A stretch of 42,357 bases of DNA, from positions 1 to 42,357 of the forward strand of contig CACYRE010000002.1 in assembly GCA_902776735.1 (NCBI GenBank). Direction: 5' to 3'. Both the position numbers and the translations under genes were made by a program. This DNA comes from an uncultured Erysipelotrichaceae bacterium. GTDB taxonomy: Bacteria; Bacillota_I; Bacilli_A; RF39; UBA660. The notes beneath the pieces are model-generated. The model was not told where the DNA came from. It saw only the letters and a program-made list of their open reading frames with translations, and searched no databases. Position 1 is the first letter of the stretch; every line of letters begins with the position of its first letter. Positions 32,950-40,735 of the stretch are shown in pieces.

Positions 32950-33633
32950 ATGATAAATTTTATAATAGAAGATAATGATCTAAAAAAAATAATAAATAAA
33001 ATAATGATGAATTATAATTATAAATATAATATACAAAACTATTCTAAAGAAATAAACACTACAAATATCTATATACTTGATTATGATCCTAATAGAATTT
33101 TAAATCTAAGTAAACTAAAAAACATACGATATAACTTAAATGATTGGTCATCGATAATTATCTTAGTTACTAAAAACAATAAAATAAAAAATGATCTATT
33201 TAATAAGAAATATTTGATATTAGATATAATTAATATAAATAATATTGAAAGAAGATTAAAAGAAGATATAAATCTAATAATAAATCATATATTTCAAAAC
33301 TTTAATAATTTAAATTACAATTATAAAAATATTTATTATAGTATACCATTTCAAGATATTTATTATATCGAGAATGATTCTACAAATAAAAGATGTTTAA
33401 TTAAAACAAAAGATGATGAATTTTATATACCAGGGACACTTACTAGTATATTATCTAAATTAGATAAAAGGTTTATAAAATGTAGTAGAAGTTATTTAAT
33501 TAATTTAGAAAAAGTAAAGCATTATAGCATTAAAGATAATGTAATCTATTTTGATAAAAACATTAAAATCTATGAAATATCTAGATCTAAGAAACAAGAA
33601 ATAATAAACTATTTAAGAAATACAAATTGTTGA
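32950..33633 (+). CDS. LytTR-family response regulator with degenerate receiver
   Basis: A 227-aa regulator. The C-terminal half (about residues 130-225) is a LytTR DNA-binding domain: IPFQDIYYIENDSTNKRCLI, then YIPGTLTSILSKLDKRFIKC, and SRSYLINLEKVK. The N-terminal half has the start of a receiver (INFIIEDND) and a possible phospho-acceptor aspartate in IYILDYD, but the conserved lysine of the receiver is not apparent and the region is short and asparagine-rich. No histidine kinase gene is next to it. Start: ATG 32950 is preferred over GTG 32941, as MINFIIEDN matches the family start. AgrA/ComE-type quorum regulators are the relatives; the target is unknown. Confidence 0.75.
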   Translation: MINFIIEDNDLKKIINKIMMNYNYKYNIQNYSKEINTTNIYILDYDPNRILNLSKLKNIRYNLNDWSSIIILVTKNNKIKNDLFNKKYLILDIININNIERRLKEDINLIINHIFQNFNNLNYNYKNIYYSIPFQDIYYIENDSTNKRCLIKTKDDEFYIPGTLTSILSKLDKRFIKCSRSYLINLEKVKHYSIKDNVIYFDKNIKIYEISRSKKQEIINYLRNTNC

Positions 33634-33718
33634 AAAATGTCGAAATAAAACTAAAAGCAGTTTAAAAAGACTAAAATATACTCATATTCTAGAAAAAAAA
33701 TAATATTTAGTATGTATT

Positions 33719-33727
33719 TGCTACAAT
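33719..33727 (+). promoter_or_regulatory. Extended -10 promoter for csp
   Basis: TG-C-TACAAT at 33719-33727, followed by a leader of about 40 nt. Confidence 0.5.
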
Positions 33728-33732
33728 AATTA

Positions 33733-33755
33733 TACCAAGTAAAAAGTAGTTGGTA
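33733..33755 (+). promoter_or_regulatory. Leader hairpin of the cold shock gene
   Basis: TACCAA (33733-33738) pairs with TTGGTA (33750-33755) around an 11-nt loop, just before the GAGGTG ribosome binding site. Cold shock mRNAs often carry structured leaders; a thermosensing role here is inference. Confidence 0.35.
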
Positions 33756-33773
33756 GAATGTGAGGTGTAGAAA

Positions 33774-33986
33774 GTGACAGGACGCGTGAAATGGTTTAAT
33801 AATGATAAAGGCTATGGTTTTATAGGATTTAGAGAAAATGAAGATATTTTTGTTCATTATTCAGCAATTGAACAAGACGGTTATAAAACACTAAAAGAAG
33901 GCCAACTTGTTGAATTTAAACTTATTGAAACAAGTAAAGGTTATCAAGCAATTAACGTTAAATTATTAAGAGAAGCTACTGTATAA
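33774..33986 (+). CDS. csp: Cold shock protein (CspA family)
   Basis: A 70-aa single-domain nucleic-acid chaperone. Seen: [17 protein letters not shown] containing RNP-1, DIFVHYSAI containing RNP-2, and the five-strand OB fold ending in QAINVKL. Start: GTG behind GAGGTG; the reading N-terminus is MTGRVKWF. It is monocistronic, between its own promoter and terminator. Confidence 0.95.
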   Translation: MTGRVKWFNNDKGYGFIGFRENEDIFVHYSAIEQDGYKTLKEGQLVEFKLIETSKGYQAINVKLLREATV

Positions 33987-34002
33987 AAATAGTAGTTTTT
34001 TT
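33974..34002 (+). terminator. Terminator after csp
   Basis: CTACT (33976-33980) pairs with AGTAG (33991-33995), extended by A-T and G-T pairs, followed by seven T residues. The 5' arm is csp coding sequence. Confidence 0.7.
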
Positions 34003-34012
34003 ATATATAAAA

Positions 34013-34021
34013 TGCTATAAT
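34013..34021 (+). promoter_or_regulatory. Extended -10 promoter for hpf
   Basis: TG-C-TATAAT at 34013-34021, 23 bp before the hpf start codon, without a clear -35. Confidence 0.6.
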
Positions 34022-34044
34022 ATAAATATAAAGGAGGAGATATT

Positions 34045-34584
34045 ATGGAAATTGTAATTCATGGAGATAAAGTAAAAGTTACTAAAGCTATGAAAGATTA
34101 TATTGAAGAAAAGTTAAGTAAATTAGATAAATACTTAGAAAATAGCGAAACAGTTCGCGCAAATGTTATAGTAAAAGTAACTAATCATGAACAAAGAGTT
34201 GAAATAACAATCCCATTAAAGTCATTTATTTTAAGATCTGAAGAAGAACAAAATGACTTCTATGCAGCAGTAGATAAAACAATTGATAAATTAGAAAGAC
34301 AGATAAGAAAAAACAAGACAAGATTAATGTCTAAGAAAATTAAACAAAGTATGGATTTTAATTTTGAAAATTTTACATCTAATGAAGAAGAAAAGAATGA
34401 AAGTAAAAGAAAAATAGTAAAAAGAAAAAAGATTGAAGTAAAACCAATGAATGAAGAAGAAGCAATTCTTCAAATGGAATTACTTGGTCATGAATTCTAT
34501 ATGTATAAAGATAGCGATACAAATGAACCGGCTGTCGTATATAAAAGAAAAGATTCTAACTATGGATTAATTGAATCTGAATAA
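34045..34584 (+). CDS. hpf: Ribosome hibernation promoting factor, long form
   Basis: Binds the decoding region of idle ribosomes and, in the long form, dimerises them into 100S particles. Seen: N-terminal S30AE domain (about residues 1-100), MEIVIHGDKVKVTKAMKDY and KLSKLDKYLENSETVRANV; basic linker; and the C-terminal dimerisation domain KPMNEEEAILQMELLGHEFY (20 residues) followed by YKDSDTNEPAVVYKRKDSNYGLIE. 179 aa. The ribosome binding site is AAGGAGGAGA. Located immediately before secA, as in Bacillus. Confidence 0.95.
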   Translation: MEIVIHGDKVKVTKAMKDYIEEKLSKLDKYLENSETVRANVIVKVTNHEQRVEITIPLKSFILRSEEEQNDFYAAVDKTIDKLERQIRKNKTRLMSKKIKQSMDFNFENFTSNEEEKNESKRKIVKRKKIEVKPMNEEEAILQMELLGHEFYMYKDSDTNEPAVVYKRKDSNYGLIESE

Positions 34585-34592
34585 TAATAACA

Positions 34593-34629
34593 AAAAGGAA
34601 GATAATACTTTTATTCTTTCTTTTTTTTT
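34593..34629 (+). terminator. Terminator after hpf
   Basis: AAAAGGAAGA (34593-34602) pairs with TCTTTCTTTT (34615-34624) with one G-T pair, followed by more T residues. Confidence 0.65.
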
Positions 34630-34637
34630 GATAGAAT
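34629..34637 (+). promoter_or_regulatory. Extended -10 promoter for secA
   Basis: TG-A-TAGAAT at 34629-34637, beginning at the last T of the hpf terminator. Confidence 0.45.
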
Positions 34638-34661
34638 AATATCTTGAAGGAGTTGATATAA

Positions 34662-37154
34662 TTGAATATTTTAAAAAAGTTATTCGATCACGAATATAAA
34701 GAATTAAGAAAATTTGAAGTAATTGCTAATAAAGTAGTAGCTTTAGATGATGAATATTCAAAATTAACTGATACAGAATTACAAAATAAAACTGATGAAT
34801 TTAAAGAAAGATTAGCTAAAGGAGAAACTCTTGAAGATATATTAGTAGAAGCTTTTGCAGTTGCTAGGGAAGCAGCCTATCGTGTAATTGGAGAAAAACC
34901 ATTTTTTGTTCAAATAATAGGTGCTTTAGCTATTCATTATGGAAATATAGCAGAAATGAAAACTGGTGAAGGAAAAACTTTAACTGCTGTACTTCCAGCT
35001 TATTTAAATGCTTTAACCGGAAAAGGCGTTCATATTATTACAGTTAATGAATACCTAGCTAGTCGTGATGCTGAGTGGATGGGTGGAATACATAGATTTT
35101 TAGGCTTAACTGTTGGAGTTAACAAAAGAGATATGACACCAGAAGAAAAGAGAGATGCTTATAACAGTGATATCTTATATTCCACTAATAATGAAATAGG
35201 ATTTGATTATTTAAGAGATAACATGGTTGTTAGAAAGGAAGACAGAGTACAACGACCACTAAACTTTGCTATTATCGATGAAGTAGACTCTGTATTAATA
35301 GATGAAGCAAGAACTCCATTAATTATTTCTGGTGGAGAAATGGAAAATAAAAATTTTTATTTAAGTGCTGACAAATATGCAAAAAGTTTAAAAGAAGATG
35401 AAGATTTTATTTATGATGAAAAAACTAAGAGTGTTAATTTAACAGAAAAAGGATCAGATAAAGCAGAAAAAATGTTCCATATAGACAATTTATATGACGT
35501 AGATAATGCTACACTTCTTCATTTTATTAACCAAGCCCTACGTGCAAATTATGCTATGAAAAAAGACTTTGATTATGTAGTTCAAGATGGAGAAGTAATA
35601 ATAGTTGATCAATTTACTGGCCGTTTAATGAAAGGAAGAGCTTATTCTGACGGACTTCATCAAGCAATCGAAGCAAAAGAAGGAGTCCAAATTAATCAAG
35701 AAACTAAGACACTTGCAACTATAACATTCCAAAATTTATTTAGGATGTATAAAAAATTATCTGGTATGACAGGTACCGCAAAGACAGAAGAAGAAGAGTT
35801 TAGAGATATTTATAACATGTATGTTATTGAAATACCTACTAATAAACCAATTATCAGAATAGATGAACCAGACCTACTATATGCTTCTAAGGAAGCAAAA
35901 TACAAAGCAATTATTAACTTCGTCAAAGAAAGATATGAAAAAGGGCAACCTGTTTTAATAGGTACAATTGCAATAGAAACTAGTGAATTAATAAGTAATT
36001 TATTAGACCAAGCTCATATTCCTCACGAAGTATTAAACGCCAAAAATCATGAAAGAGAAGCTGAAATTATATCAAAAATTGGTTTAGGAAAATCAGTCAC
36101 AATTGCTACCAATATGGCAGGTCGTGGAACTGATATTAAACTATCTGACGAAGTAAGAGCTTTAGGTGGTCTATGCGTTGTAGGAACCGAAAGACATGAA
36201 TCTCGTCGTATTGATAATCAGTTACGTGGACGTTCAGGTCGTCAAGGAGATCCAGGTTATACTCAATTTTTTGTTTCAATGCGTGATGATTTAATGGTAA
36301 GATTCGGATCAGATAGAATAGGTGCCATGATGGAAAACATGGGATTTGGCGATAATGCTATTAGAAGTAAAGCCTTTACAAGATCAGTTGAACAAGCCCA
36401 AAAAAGAGTTGAAGGAAATAACTATGATATAAGAAAAAATTTATTACAATATGATGATGTAATGAATAATCAAAGAGAAATAATCTATGGTAAAAGGAAT
36501 CAAATATTAGATAATGAATCAATCCATGAGATGGTTTTAAGTACTTTTAGACATCATATCGAAGATATAGTAAAATCTCATATGCCACCAGAAGATATGT
36601 TGACTGAAAGAGATTATGCCGATATAAGAGAAGAAGTTAATGAAAATTTATTAAAGAAAGATTTAACAGAAAAAGAAATAAAAGGAAAAGAGCCAGATGA
36701 TTTAATTGATTATATTTGTAAAAAAGTAATTGCTGAATATGAAGCTAAAATTAAAGAAGTACCAGAAGAAGTAAGTCAAGAATTCGAAAAAGTTATTACT
36801 CTACAAGTAGTTGATAATTATTGGATGGAACAAATCAATACTATGTCTCACTTAAGAGAAGGAATTTACTTAAGAGGTTATGGTCAAGAAGACCCTCTAA
36901 GAGCTTATACCATTGAAGGATTTAATTTGTTTGATAAAATGCTACAAGCTATAGATAAAGATGTATCAGTATTCTTACTTAAAGCAGAAATTAGACAAAA
37001 TATTGAAAGAAAAGAAAATACTGAAACAATGACAACAAATGATTCTGAAGCAGAACCAGTAAAAAGAAAACCTAAAAGAGTAAAAAAGATAGGTAGAAAT
37101 GATCCATGCCCATGTGGGTCTGGCAAAAAATTTAAACAATGCCACGGTAAGTAG
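34662..37154 (+). CDS. secA: Protein translocase ATPase SecA
   Basis: Motor that drives preproteins through SecYEG. Seen: Walker A GEGKT (residues 102-106), [34 protein letters not shown] (Walker B region), the preprotein cross-linking domain, [22 protein letters not shown]-type motif VI (here [14 protein letters not shown]), the helical wing and scaffold, and a C-terminal zinc finger [14 protein letters not shown]. 830 aa, close to B. subtilis SecA (841). Start: TTG behind AAGGAG, followed by NILKKLFD as in the family. prfB, the usual next gene, is absent; an integrase region follows instead. Confidence 0.98.
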   Translation: MNILKKLFDHEYKELRKFEVIANKVVALDDEYSKLTDTELQNKTDEFKERLAKGETLEDILVEAFAVAREAAYRVIGEKPFFVQIIGALAIHYGNIAEMKTGEGKTLTAVLPAYLNALTGKGVHIITVNEYLASRDAEWMGGIHRFLGLTVGVNKRDMTPEEKRDAYNSDILYSTNNEIGFDYLRDNMVVRKEDRVQRPLNFAIIDEVDSVLIDEARTPLIISGGEMENKNFYLSADKYAKSLKEDEDFIYDEKTKSVNLTEKGSDKAEKMFHIDNLYDVDNATLLHFINQALRANYAMKKDFDYVVQDGEVIIVDQFTGRLMKGRAYSDGLHQAIEAKEGVQINQETKTLATITFQNLFRMYKKLSGMTGTAKTEEEEFRDIYNMYVIEIPTNKPIIRIDEPDLLYASKEAKYKAIINFVKERYEKGQPVLIGTIAIETSELISNLLDQAHIPHEVLNAKNHEREAEIISKIGLGKSVTIATNMAGRGTDIKLSDEVRALGGLCVVGTERHESRRIDNQLRGRSGRQGDPGYTQFFVSMRDDLMVRFGSDRIGAMMENMGFGDNAIRSKAFTRSVEQAQKRVEGNNYDIRKNLLQYDDVMNNQREIIYGKRNQILDNESIHEMVLSTFRHHIEDIVKSHMPPEDMLTERDYADIREEVNENLLKKDLTEKEIKGKEPDDLIDYICKKVIAEYEAKIKEVPEEVSQEFEKVITLQVVDNYWMEQINTMSHLREGIYLRGYGQEDPLRAYTIEGFNLFDKMLQAIDKDVSVFLLKAEIRQNIERKENTETMTTNDSEAEPVKRKPKRVKKIGRNDPCPCGSGKKFKQCHGK

Positions 37155-37155
37155 C

Positions 37156-37284
37156 ATAAAATAAGGGTTTGCGAGCGATTGTGTTCGCAAAATCAGCTAC
37201 AAAAAATGGCAAATGTTCGCAAAAAGTTCGCATAAAAATATTTTGAGAAAACATTATACTGAACAAAGCCTTATAAAATAAGGG
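37156..37284 (+). repeat. 12-bp direct repeat bounding a 105-bp segment next to secA
   Basis: ATAAAATAAGGG occurs at 37156-37167 and again at 37273-37284. The second copy lies inside a palindrome, CCTTAT-AAA-ATAAGG (37269-37283). The first copy begins one base after the secA stop codon. Placement beside an integrase gene suggests an attachment-site core or a scar, but no third copy is visible at the right end. Confidence 0.45.
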
Positions 37285-37336
37285 AAAAATGAATATTCAA
37301 GTTGTGCGAACAAATTGGTTAAAATGTTCACATAAA
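37168..37336 (+). repeat. Cluster of TGTTCGCA-like repeats upstream of the first integrase
   Basis: GTTCGCA occurs at 37183-37189, 37215-37221 and 37226-37232, inverted as TGCGAAC at 37305-37311, and as GTTCACA at 37326-37332. Extended, the copies read roughly TGTTCGCA-n-AAA. The first copy also forms a perfect 7-bp inverted repeat, TTTGCGA (37168-37174) with TCGCAAA (37185-37191). These are plausible arm-type integrase sites, operators or iterons. Confidence 0.6.
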
Positions 37337-37365
37337 GAACAGGCATATTGTTGTCTGTTCTTTTT
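37334..37365 (+). terminator. Hairpin with T-run upstream of the first integrase
   Basis: AAAGAACAG (37334-37342) pairs with CTGTTCTTT (37355-37363), with T residues after it. It may end secA read-through or attenuate integrase transcription. Confidence 0.6.
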
Positions 37366-37396
37366 GCTTATTTAAAGAAAGAGGAGTGAGAACATT

Positions 37397-38710
37397 ATGG
37401 CCAATGTAAGAGTCATGAAAAGAGGAAAGGTATATCAATACCAATTTGAGATAGCACCAGTTGATGGTAAGAGAAAGTATATTAATAAAAGTGGATTTAA
37501 GACTAGAAAGGAAGCGTTTGATGAAGGAGTAAAGGCTTATAACGAATATGAATATTCGGGTAAGAAAGTAAATGTTAAAGATATGTCTTATTCTGATTTT
37601 TTAGATTACTGGGTAGATAATTATGCAAAAATTAACTTAAGATATTCAACTATCATGTCGTATTGTAATATTATTAAGAATCATATTAAGCCAAGAATAG
37701 GTCATTATAGACTATCACAATTAGATACAAGAATGCTTCAAGAGATGATGAATAACATTTATGTACAGAATTCTTTTTCTAAATGCTTTATAGCAAGTAT
37801 TTTAAAGGTTTTAAAAGGATCACTTAAGTATGCATGTTATACATTAAATTATATTAATTCAGATCCAGCTGAAAATGTACATGCACCTAGATATGAAACA
37901 ATAGATAAAGATCCAGCTCATATTTTTACACAAGAAGAAGTGGAAAGAATTTTAGAAAGATTTAGAGAATCACATTCAATTTATTATTCATTACTAACTG
38001 CATATTATACAGGATTAAGAGTATCAGAGTGTTATGGATTAACTTGGGACTGTGTTGATTTTGAAAATAAAACAATTAAAATAAACAAAAATATAATTAA
38101 AAAGAATCAATTAGGTTTACCAAAGAGGAAAAATATTACTAAAGGACACTCTACAACAATTTGGTATTATGGAAATTGCAAAAATCCTCAAAGTCAAAGA
38201 ACAATATCAATAGGAGATAGACTAGTAGAAGCTTTAAAGGAGTATAAAAAAGAACAAGAAGAGAATAGAAAATTTTATGGAGATAGTTATTTATTACATT
38301 ATGAAAAAAGAGTAATAAATGAATTTACCAATAAACCAGAAATAAAAATAATAGATGCCAAAGCTGAATTGGAAGTAGGATTACCAGAGGCACAATTAGT
38401 ATTTGTAAAAGAAAATGGTCAATTTTTAGGAACTGACACACCAAAATATGCTTTTAAAGTAATTCATTACGAATTAGGAATCAATTCCAGATTTCATGAC
38501 TTCAGAGATACACATGCAACTAGATTAATAGAAAGTGGTGCAGATATTAAAGCAGTATCAAAAAGATTAGGACATTCTACCATAGATACAACATATAATA
38601 TTTACGTTAGAGTAACCGAAAAAATGCAAAATGATACTGTAGAAAAGTTTGAAGATTATGCAAAAGATATGATTATCCCCAAAACTGTGGATAAACCTTA
38701 TTTTGACTAA
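37397..38710 (+). CDS. int: Tyrosine-type site-specific integrase (first copy)
   Basis: Tyrosine recombinase of the phage/ICE integrase class. Seen: an N-terminal AP2-like arm-site-binding domain (about residues 1-55), a SAM-like core-binding domain (about 62-165), and the catalytic domain with R208, H367-D-F-R370, H393 and nucleophile Y403; all catalytic residues are present, so it should be active. 437 aa. The ribosome binding site is AGAGGAGTGAG. It reads away from secA. The first 60 residues are very like those of the second integrase at 40962, including a 38-bp identical DNA block, while the catalytic domains differ much more. No excisionase lies beside this copy. Confidence 0.9.
   Translation: MANVRVMKRGKVYQYQFEIAPVDGKRKYINKSGFKTRKEAFDEGVKAYNEYEYSGKKVNVKDMSYSDFLDYWVDNYAKINLRYSTIMSYCNIIKNHIKPRIGHYRLSQLDTRMLQEMMNNIYVQNSFSKCFIASILKVLKGSLKYACYTLNYINSDPAENVHAPRYETIDKDPAHIFTQEEVERILERFRESHSIYYSLLTAYYTGLRVSECYGLTWDCVDFENKTIKINKNIIKKNQLGLPKRKNITKGHSTTIWYYGNCKNPQSQRTISIGDRLVEALKEYKKEQEENRKFYGDSYLLHYEKRVINEFTNKPEIKIIDAKAELEVGLPEAQLVFVKENGQFLGTDTPKYAFKVIHYELGINSRFHDFRDTHATRLIESGADIKAVSKRLGHSTIDTTYNIYVRVTEKMQNDTVEKFEDYAKDMIIPKTVDKPYFD
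37418..37455 (+). repeat. 38-bp block identical to one in the second integrase gene
   Basis: Positions 37418-37455 are identical to 40983-41020. The block codes for KRGKVYQYQFEIA-type residues in both proteins and is flanked by clearly diverged sequence, so it points to recent conversion or strong constraint on the DNA. Confidence 0.85.
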
Positions 38711-38714
38711 ACAC

Positions 38715-38742
38715 TTGATTTTTAGAAAAAAAGTGTTATTAT
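38715..38742 (+). promoter_or_regulatory. Promoter for the leader-peptide transcript
   Basis: TTGATT (38715-38720) and TATTAT (38737-38742) with a 16-bp spacer. An inverted repeat, AACACTT (38710-38716) with AAGTGTT (38731-38737), overlaps both hexamers and could be an operator. Confidence 0.5.
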
Positions 38743-38775
38743 AAAAGACAATTAATTAATTGGAGCTGATGTCTA

Positions 38776-38853
38776 ATGAGAAATAAAGCACTTTTAATTT
38801 ATACACCAAAACAATTTAGTTTATTAATTAATGTGATCAATGAGGGAAATTGA
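38776..38853 (+). CDS. 25-residue leader peptide
   Basis: A short frame starting ATG 38776, with a TTGGAGCTGATG region upstream that supplies GGAG as ribosome binding site. The peptide runs MRNKALLIYTPKQFSLLINV and ends INEGN. Its stop codon (TGA 38851-38853) lies inside a strong terminator whose 5' arm covers the last three codons. A ribosome that reaches the stop would block that arm and let transcription continue, so translation of this peptide probably controls the downstream genes. It is not rich in one amino acid, so it is not a classical amino-acid attenuator. Confidence 0.55.
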   Translation: MRNKALLIYTPKQFSLLINVINEGN

Positions 38854-38879
38854 CTATAAAGTCTTTTTCCCTCTTTTTT
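38842..38879 (+). terminator. Attenuator-type terminator overlapping the leader peptide stop
   Basis: GAGGGAAA (38842-38849) pairs with TTTCCCTC (38866-38873). Inside, GACT (38852-38855) pairs with AGTC (38860-38863) across a TT/TT internal loop. Six T residues follow. The next gene starts 15 bp after it. Confidence 0.85.
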
Positions 38880-38893
38880 GTTAGGAGGGTTTT

Positions 38894-39511
38894 ATGGTAA
38901 GGTATGAAAATGGTGAAATAGTAATAGGAGAATTAGATGATAGAAAAGTATTATCGAAAAAAATGATAGAGAAGTACGATTATAAAGCAATCAAGAAAGA
39001 TTTTGATGATATTGTTGAATTACTTGAAATGAATATGATGTTCCATTCAGAACATAAAGAGAAATTAAAATATGAAGTTAATGACAATCTAGAATTTAAA
39101 ATCTTTGTTAATCCATATCTACATGATTACACACTTACTACTGAAGATGACGATTTGTCGGAATCAGATACTGGTATTCTAACAATGGATAAAACGTTAT
39201 ATGAGCATTTTTATGAATTGTGTGAGCTACTTTTAATAAAAATTCATAAAGCATGGAAACATTTAAATGAAGTAGAAAGATTTATTATAAAATCATTAGA
39301 GTTTGATAATCCACCTTCTACAGATGAAGAATTAGAAGATGTATTAATGTATTGTAATAAGAAATATTATCAATACAAAAAGAGTGGATTCATTAAAATC
39401 GGTACACAATTAAGATTAGAAGAAGCAAGAGGCTCAACTAGAGAAAATGTTAAGAAACAGTCAAAGAAACTAGAGGAAGAGTTTTATGAAAAAGAAAAAA
39501 TTCAAAACTGA
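38894..39511 (+). CDS. Accessory protein, possible ArpU/sigma-like regulator
   Basis: Not recognised with certainty. A 205-aa acidic protein behind a strong TTAGGAGGG ribosome binding site. The N-terminal two thirds is a mixed alpha/beta region with an acidic patch (TEDDDLSESDTG, about residues 81-92). The C-terminal third, LNEVERFIIKSLEF through ELEDVLMYCNKKYYQYKKSG, has the spacing of sigma-70 region 4-like phage regulators (ArpU family), ending in a charged helix. It directly follows the attenuator, so it is the first gene that would be controlled by leader translation. It overlaps the next gene by 26 bp. Confidence 0.45.
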   Translation: MVRYENGEIVIGELDDRKVLSKKMIEKYDYKAIKKDFDDIVELLEMNMMFHSEHKEKLKYEVNDNLEFKIFVNPYLHDYTLTTEDDDLSESDTGILTMDKTLYEHFYELCELLLIKIHKAWKHLNEVERFIIKSLEFDNPPSTDEELEDVLMYCNKKYYQYKKSGFIKIGTQLRLEEARGSTRENVKKQSKKLEEEFYEKEKIQN

Positions 39512-39962
39512 AGACGAAATAAGAAAAACACCCTTAGTTCAAAATAAATACAAAAATTCTTATGAATATGATGTTTATAGAGATTTCGTTATATTTAATT
39601 TAAATGATATGTATGTTTATTATGATATGGATATTGAAGAATTCTACAAGAAATTAGAGAAATTATTAATTAAATATGAAAAAGAAGGAAAATATTTGTT
39701 GATTCAGGAAATAGATATGAAACATGTAGTTTTATCAAAGCATGAAGCAAATAAACTTACATATTGGCAATTTAATGTATGGTATTGGTATTGTATAGAT
39801 AAATTACATAAAGATTCAGAATACTCTTATAAAAGACTCAATATGAAACCAATTATGGATAAGGTACATAAAGAAAAAACGAATAAACTAGAAGCTAAAA
39901 AAATAGAAACTATCTCAATGAAAAACTTTGAACCATTTAAATCTATTATTTATCGTGATTAA
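39486..39962 (+). CDS. Hypothetical accessory protein
   Basis: Not recognised. 158 aa, lysine- and tyrosine-rich, predicted largely helical, without transmembrane segments or cysteine motifs. Notable stretches are KNSYEYDVYRDFVIFNLNDM and YWQFNVWYWYCIDKLHKDSE; the latter aromatic cluster (about residues 97-104) would form a hydrophobic core or interface. It begins inside the upstream gene, with GAGGAAGAG before the ATG, so it is translated from the same message. A terminator closes the unit 15 bp after its stop. Confidence 0.55.
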   Translation: MKKKKFKTEDEIRKTPLVQNKYKNSYEYDVYRDFVIFNLNDMYVYYDMDIEEFYKKLEKLLIKYEKEGKYLLIQEIDMKHVVLSKHEANKLTYWQFNVWYWYCIDKLHKDSEYSYKRLNMKPIMDKVHKEKTNKLEAKKIETISMKNFEPFKSIIYRD

Positions 39963-39976
39963 ATATAATACTTTTT

Positions 39977-40004
39977 AAGAATGATTTATATCATTCTTTT
40001 TTTT
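39977..40004 (+). terminator. Terminator after the two accessory ORFs
   Basis: AAGAATGAT (39977-39985) pairs with ATCATTCTT (39990-39998), loop TTTA, followed by a T run. Confidence 0.85.
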
Positions 40005-40147
40005 GGAGAGAGAAAGGAGAGTTTAAAGAGAGTTTTTAATATACAAAAAATTACATTAAAAAGCTAAAAATAATTCTAAAATTTAGCTAATTTTTTACCA
40101 TGGTGAAATAACCTCTATAAGCGTAAATTTATAGGTGAACAAAGGCC

Positions 40148-40181
40148 TTAGTTCAAATCTAAAGAAAAGGAAGTGAACTAA
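40148..40181 (+). promoter_or_regulatory. Inverted repeat enclosing the ribosome binding site of the HTH gene
   Basis: TTAGTTCA (40148-40155) and TGAACTAA (40174-40181) are perfect 8-bp inverted repeats; the AAAGGAAG ribosome binding site lies in the loop and the ATG starts two bases after the second arm. It may be a translational hairpin or an operator for the encoded helix-turn-helix protein. Confidence 0.55.
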
Positions 40182-40182
40182 A

Positions 40183-40734
40183 ATGAATGGTGAATATATA
40201 AGAATATTCGCAATCATGCCTAGTGAAATCTATAAGACAAAAGATTTAACTAGCGAAGAAAAATTAATCGCAGAGAGAATAACAGCTCTTTGCAAAAAGG
40301 AGGGATTTGCTTGGATAAGTAATAAAGCATTAGCTGATATGTATGGAATAAGAGTTGATACAGTTTCAAAACATATAAAGAATTTAATTGAATATGGATA
40401 TATCAAATGTCTATATGGGAAGAATAACAATGGTAATAAAAAAAGAACCATATATTTATCCAATAACATATGGGACAATGAAGCAATAATAAGTAGTTTA
40501 GATAATCAATCAAATATAGGTTATTCATCCAAATATAATAATAAGAATAAATATAAAGAGAAATATATAGATAATGATATGGTAGATGGTCATCCTAGAT
40601 ATGGAAAAGATGAGAACGGTATAGAATATTGGGATGGTAAAGTAGTTCCACAAGAATCAGAACCTATAGATGATCAAGAATTTCTTGATGAATGGAATGA
40701 ATTTGTAGATTCATTAGATAATGATGAGGAATAA
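40183..40734 (+). CDS. Winged-helix protein, probable replication initiator or regulator of the element
   Basis: A 183-aa protein. The N-terminal half (about residues 1-95) is a winged helix of the HTH_36 kind found in phage and ICE replication proteins: IMPSEIYKTKDLTSEEKLIA, WISNKALADMYGIRVDTVSK and HIKNLIEYGYIK give the recognition helices. The C-terminal half is asparagine- and acid-rich with no clear domain. It has no primase, helicase or DnaA-type ATPase motif, so it could be an initiator accessory or a transcription regulator. It is followed after one base by the excisionase gene, the rep-xis-int order of small integrative elements. Confidence 0.6.
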   Translation: MNGEYIRIFAIMPSEIYKTKDLTSEEKLIAERITALCKKEGFAWISNKALADMYGIRVDTVSKHIKNLIEYGYIKCLYGKNNNGNKKRTIYLSNNIWDNEAIISSLDNQSNIGYSSKYNNKNKYKEKYIDNDMVDGHPRYGKDENGIEYWDGKVVPQESEPIDDQEFLDEWNEFVDSLDNDEE

Positions 40735-40735
40735 T

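Noticed and set aside
37169-37236. CRISPR-like array in the TGTTCGCA cluster
   Set aside because: The repeats are only 7-11 bp, irregularly spaced and in both orientations, with no cas genes.
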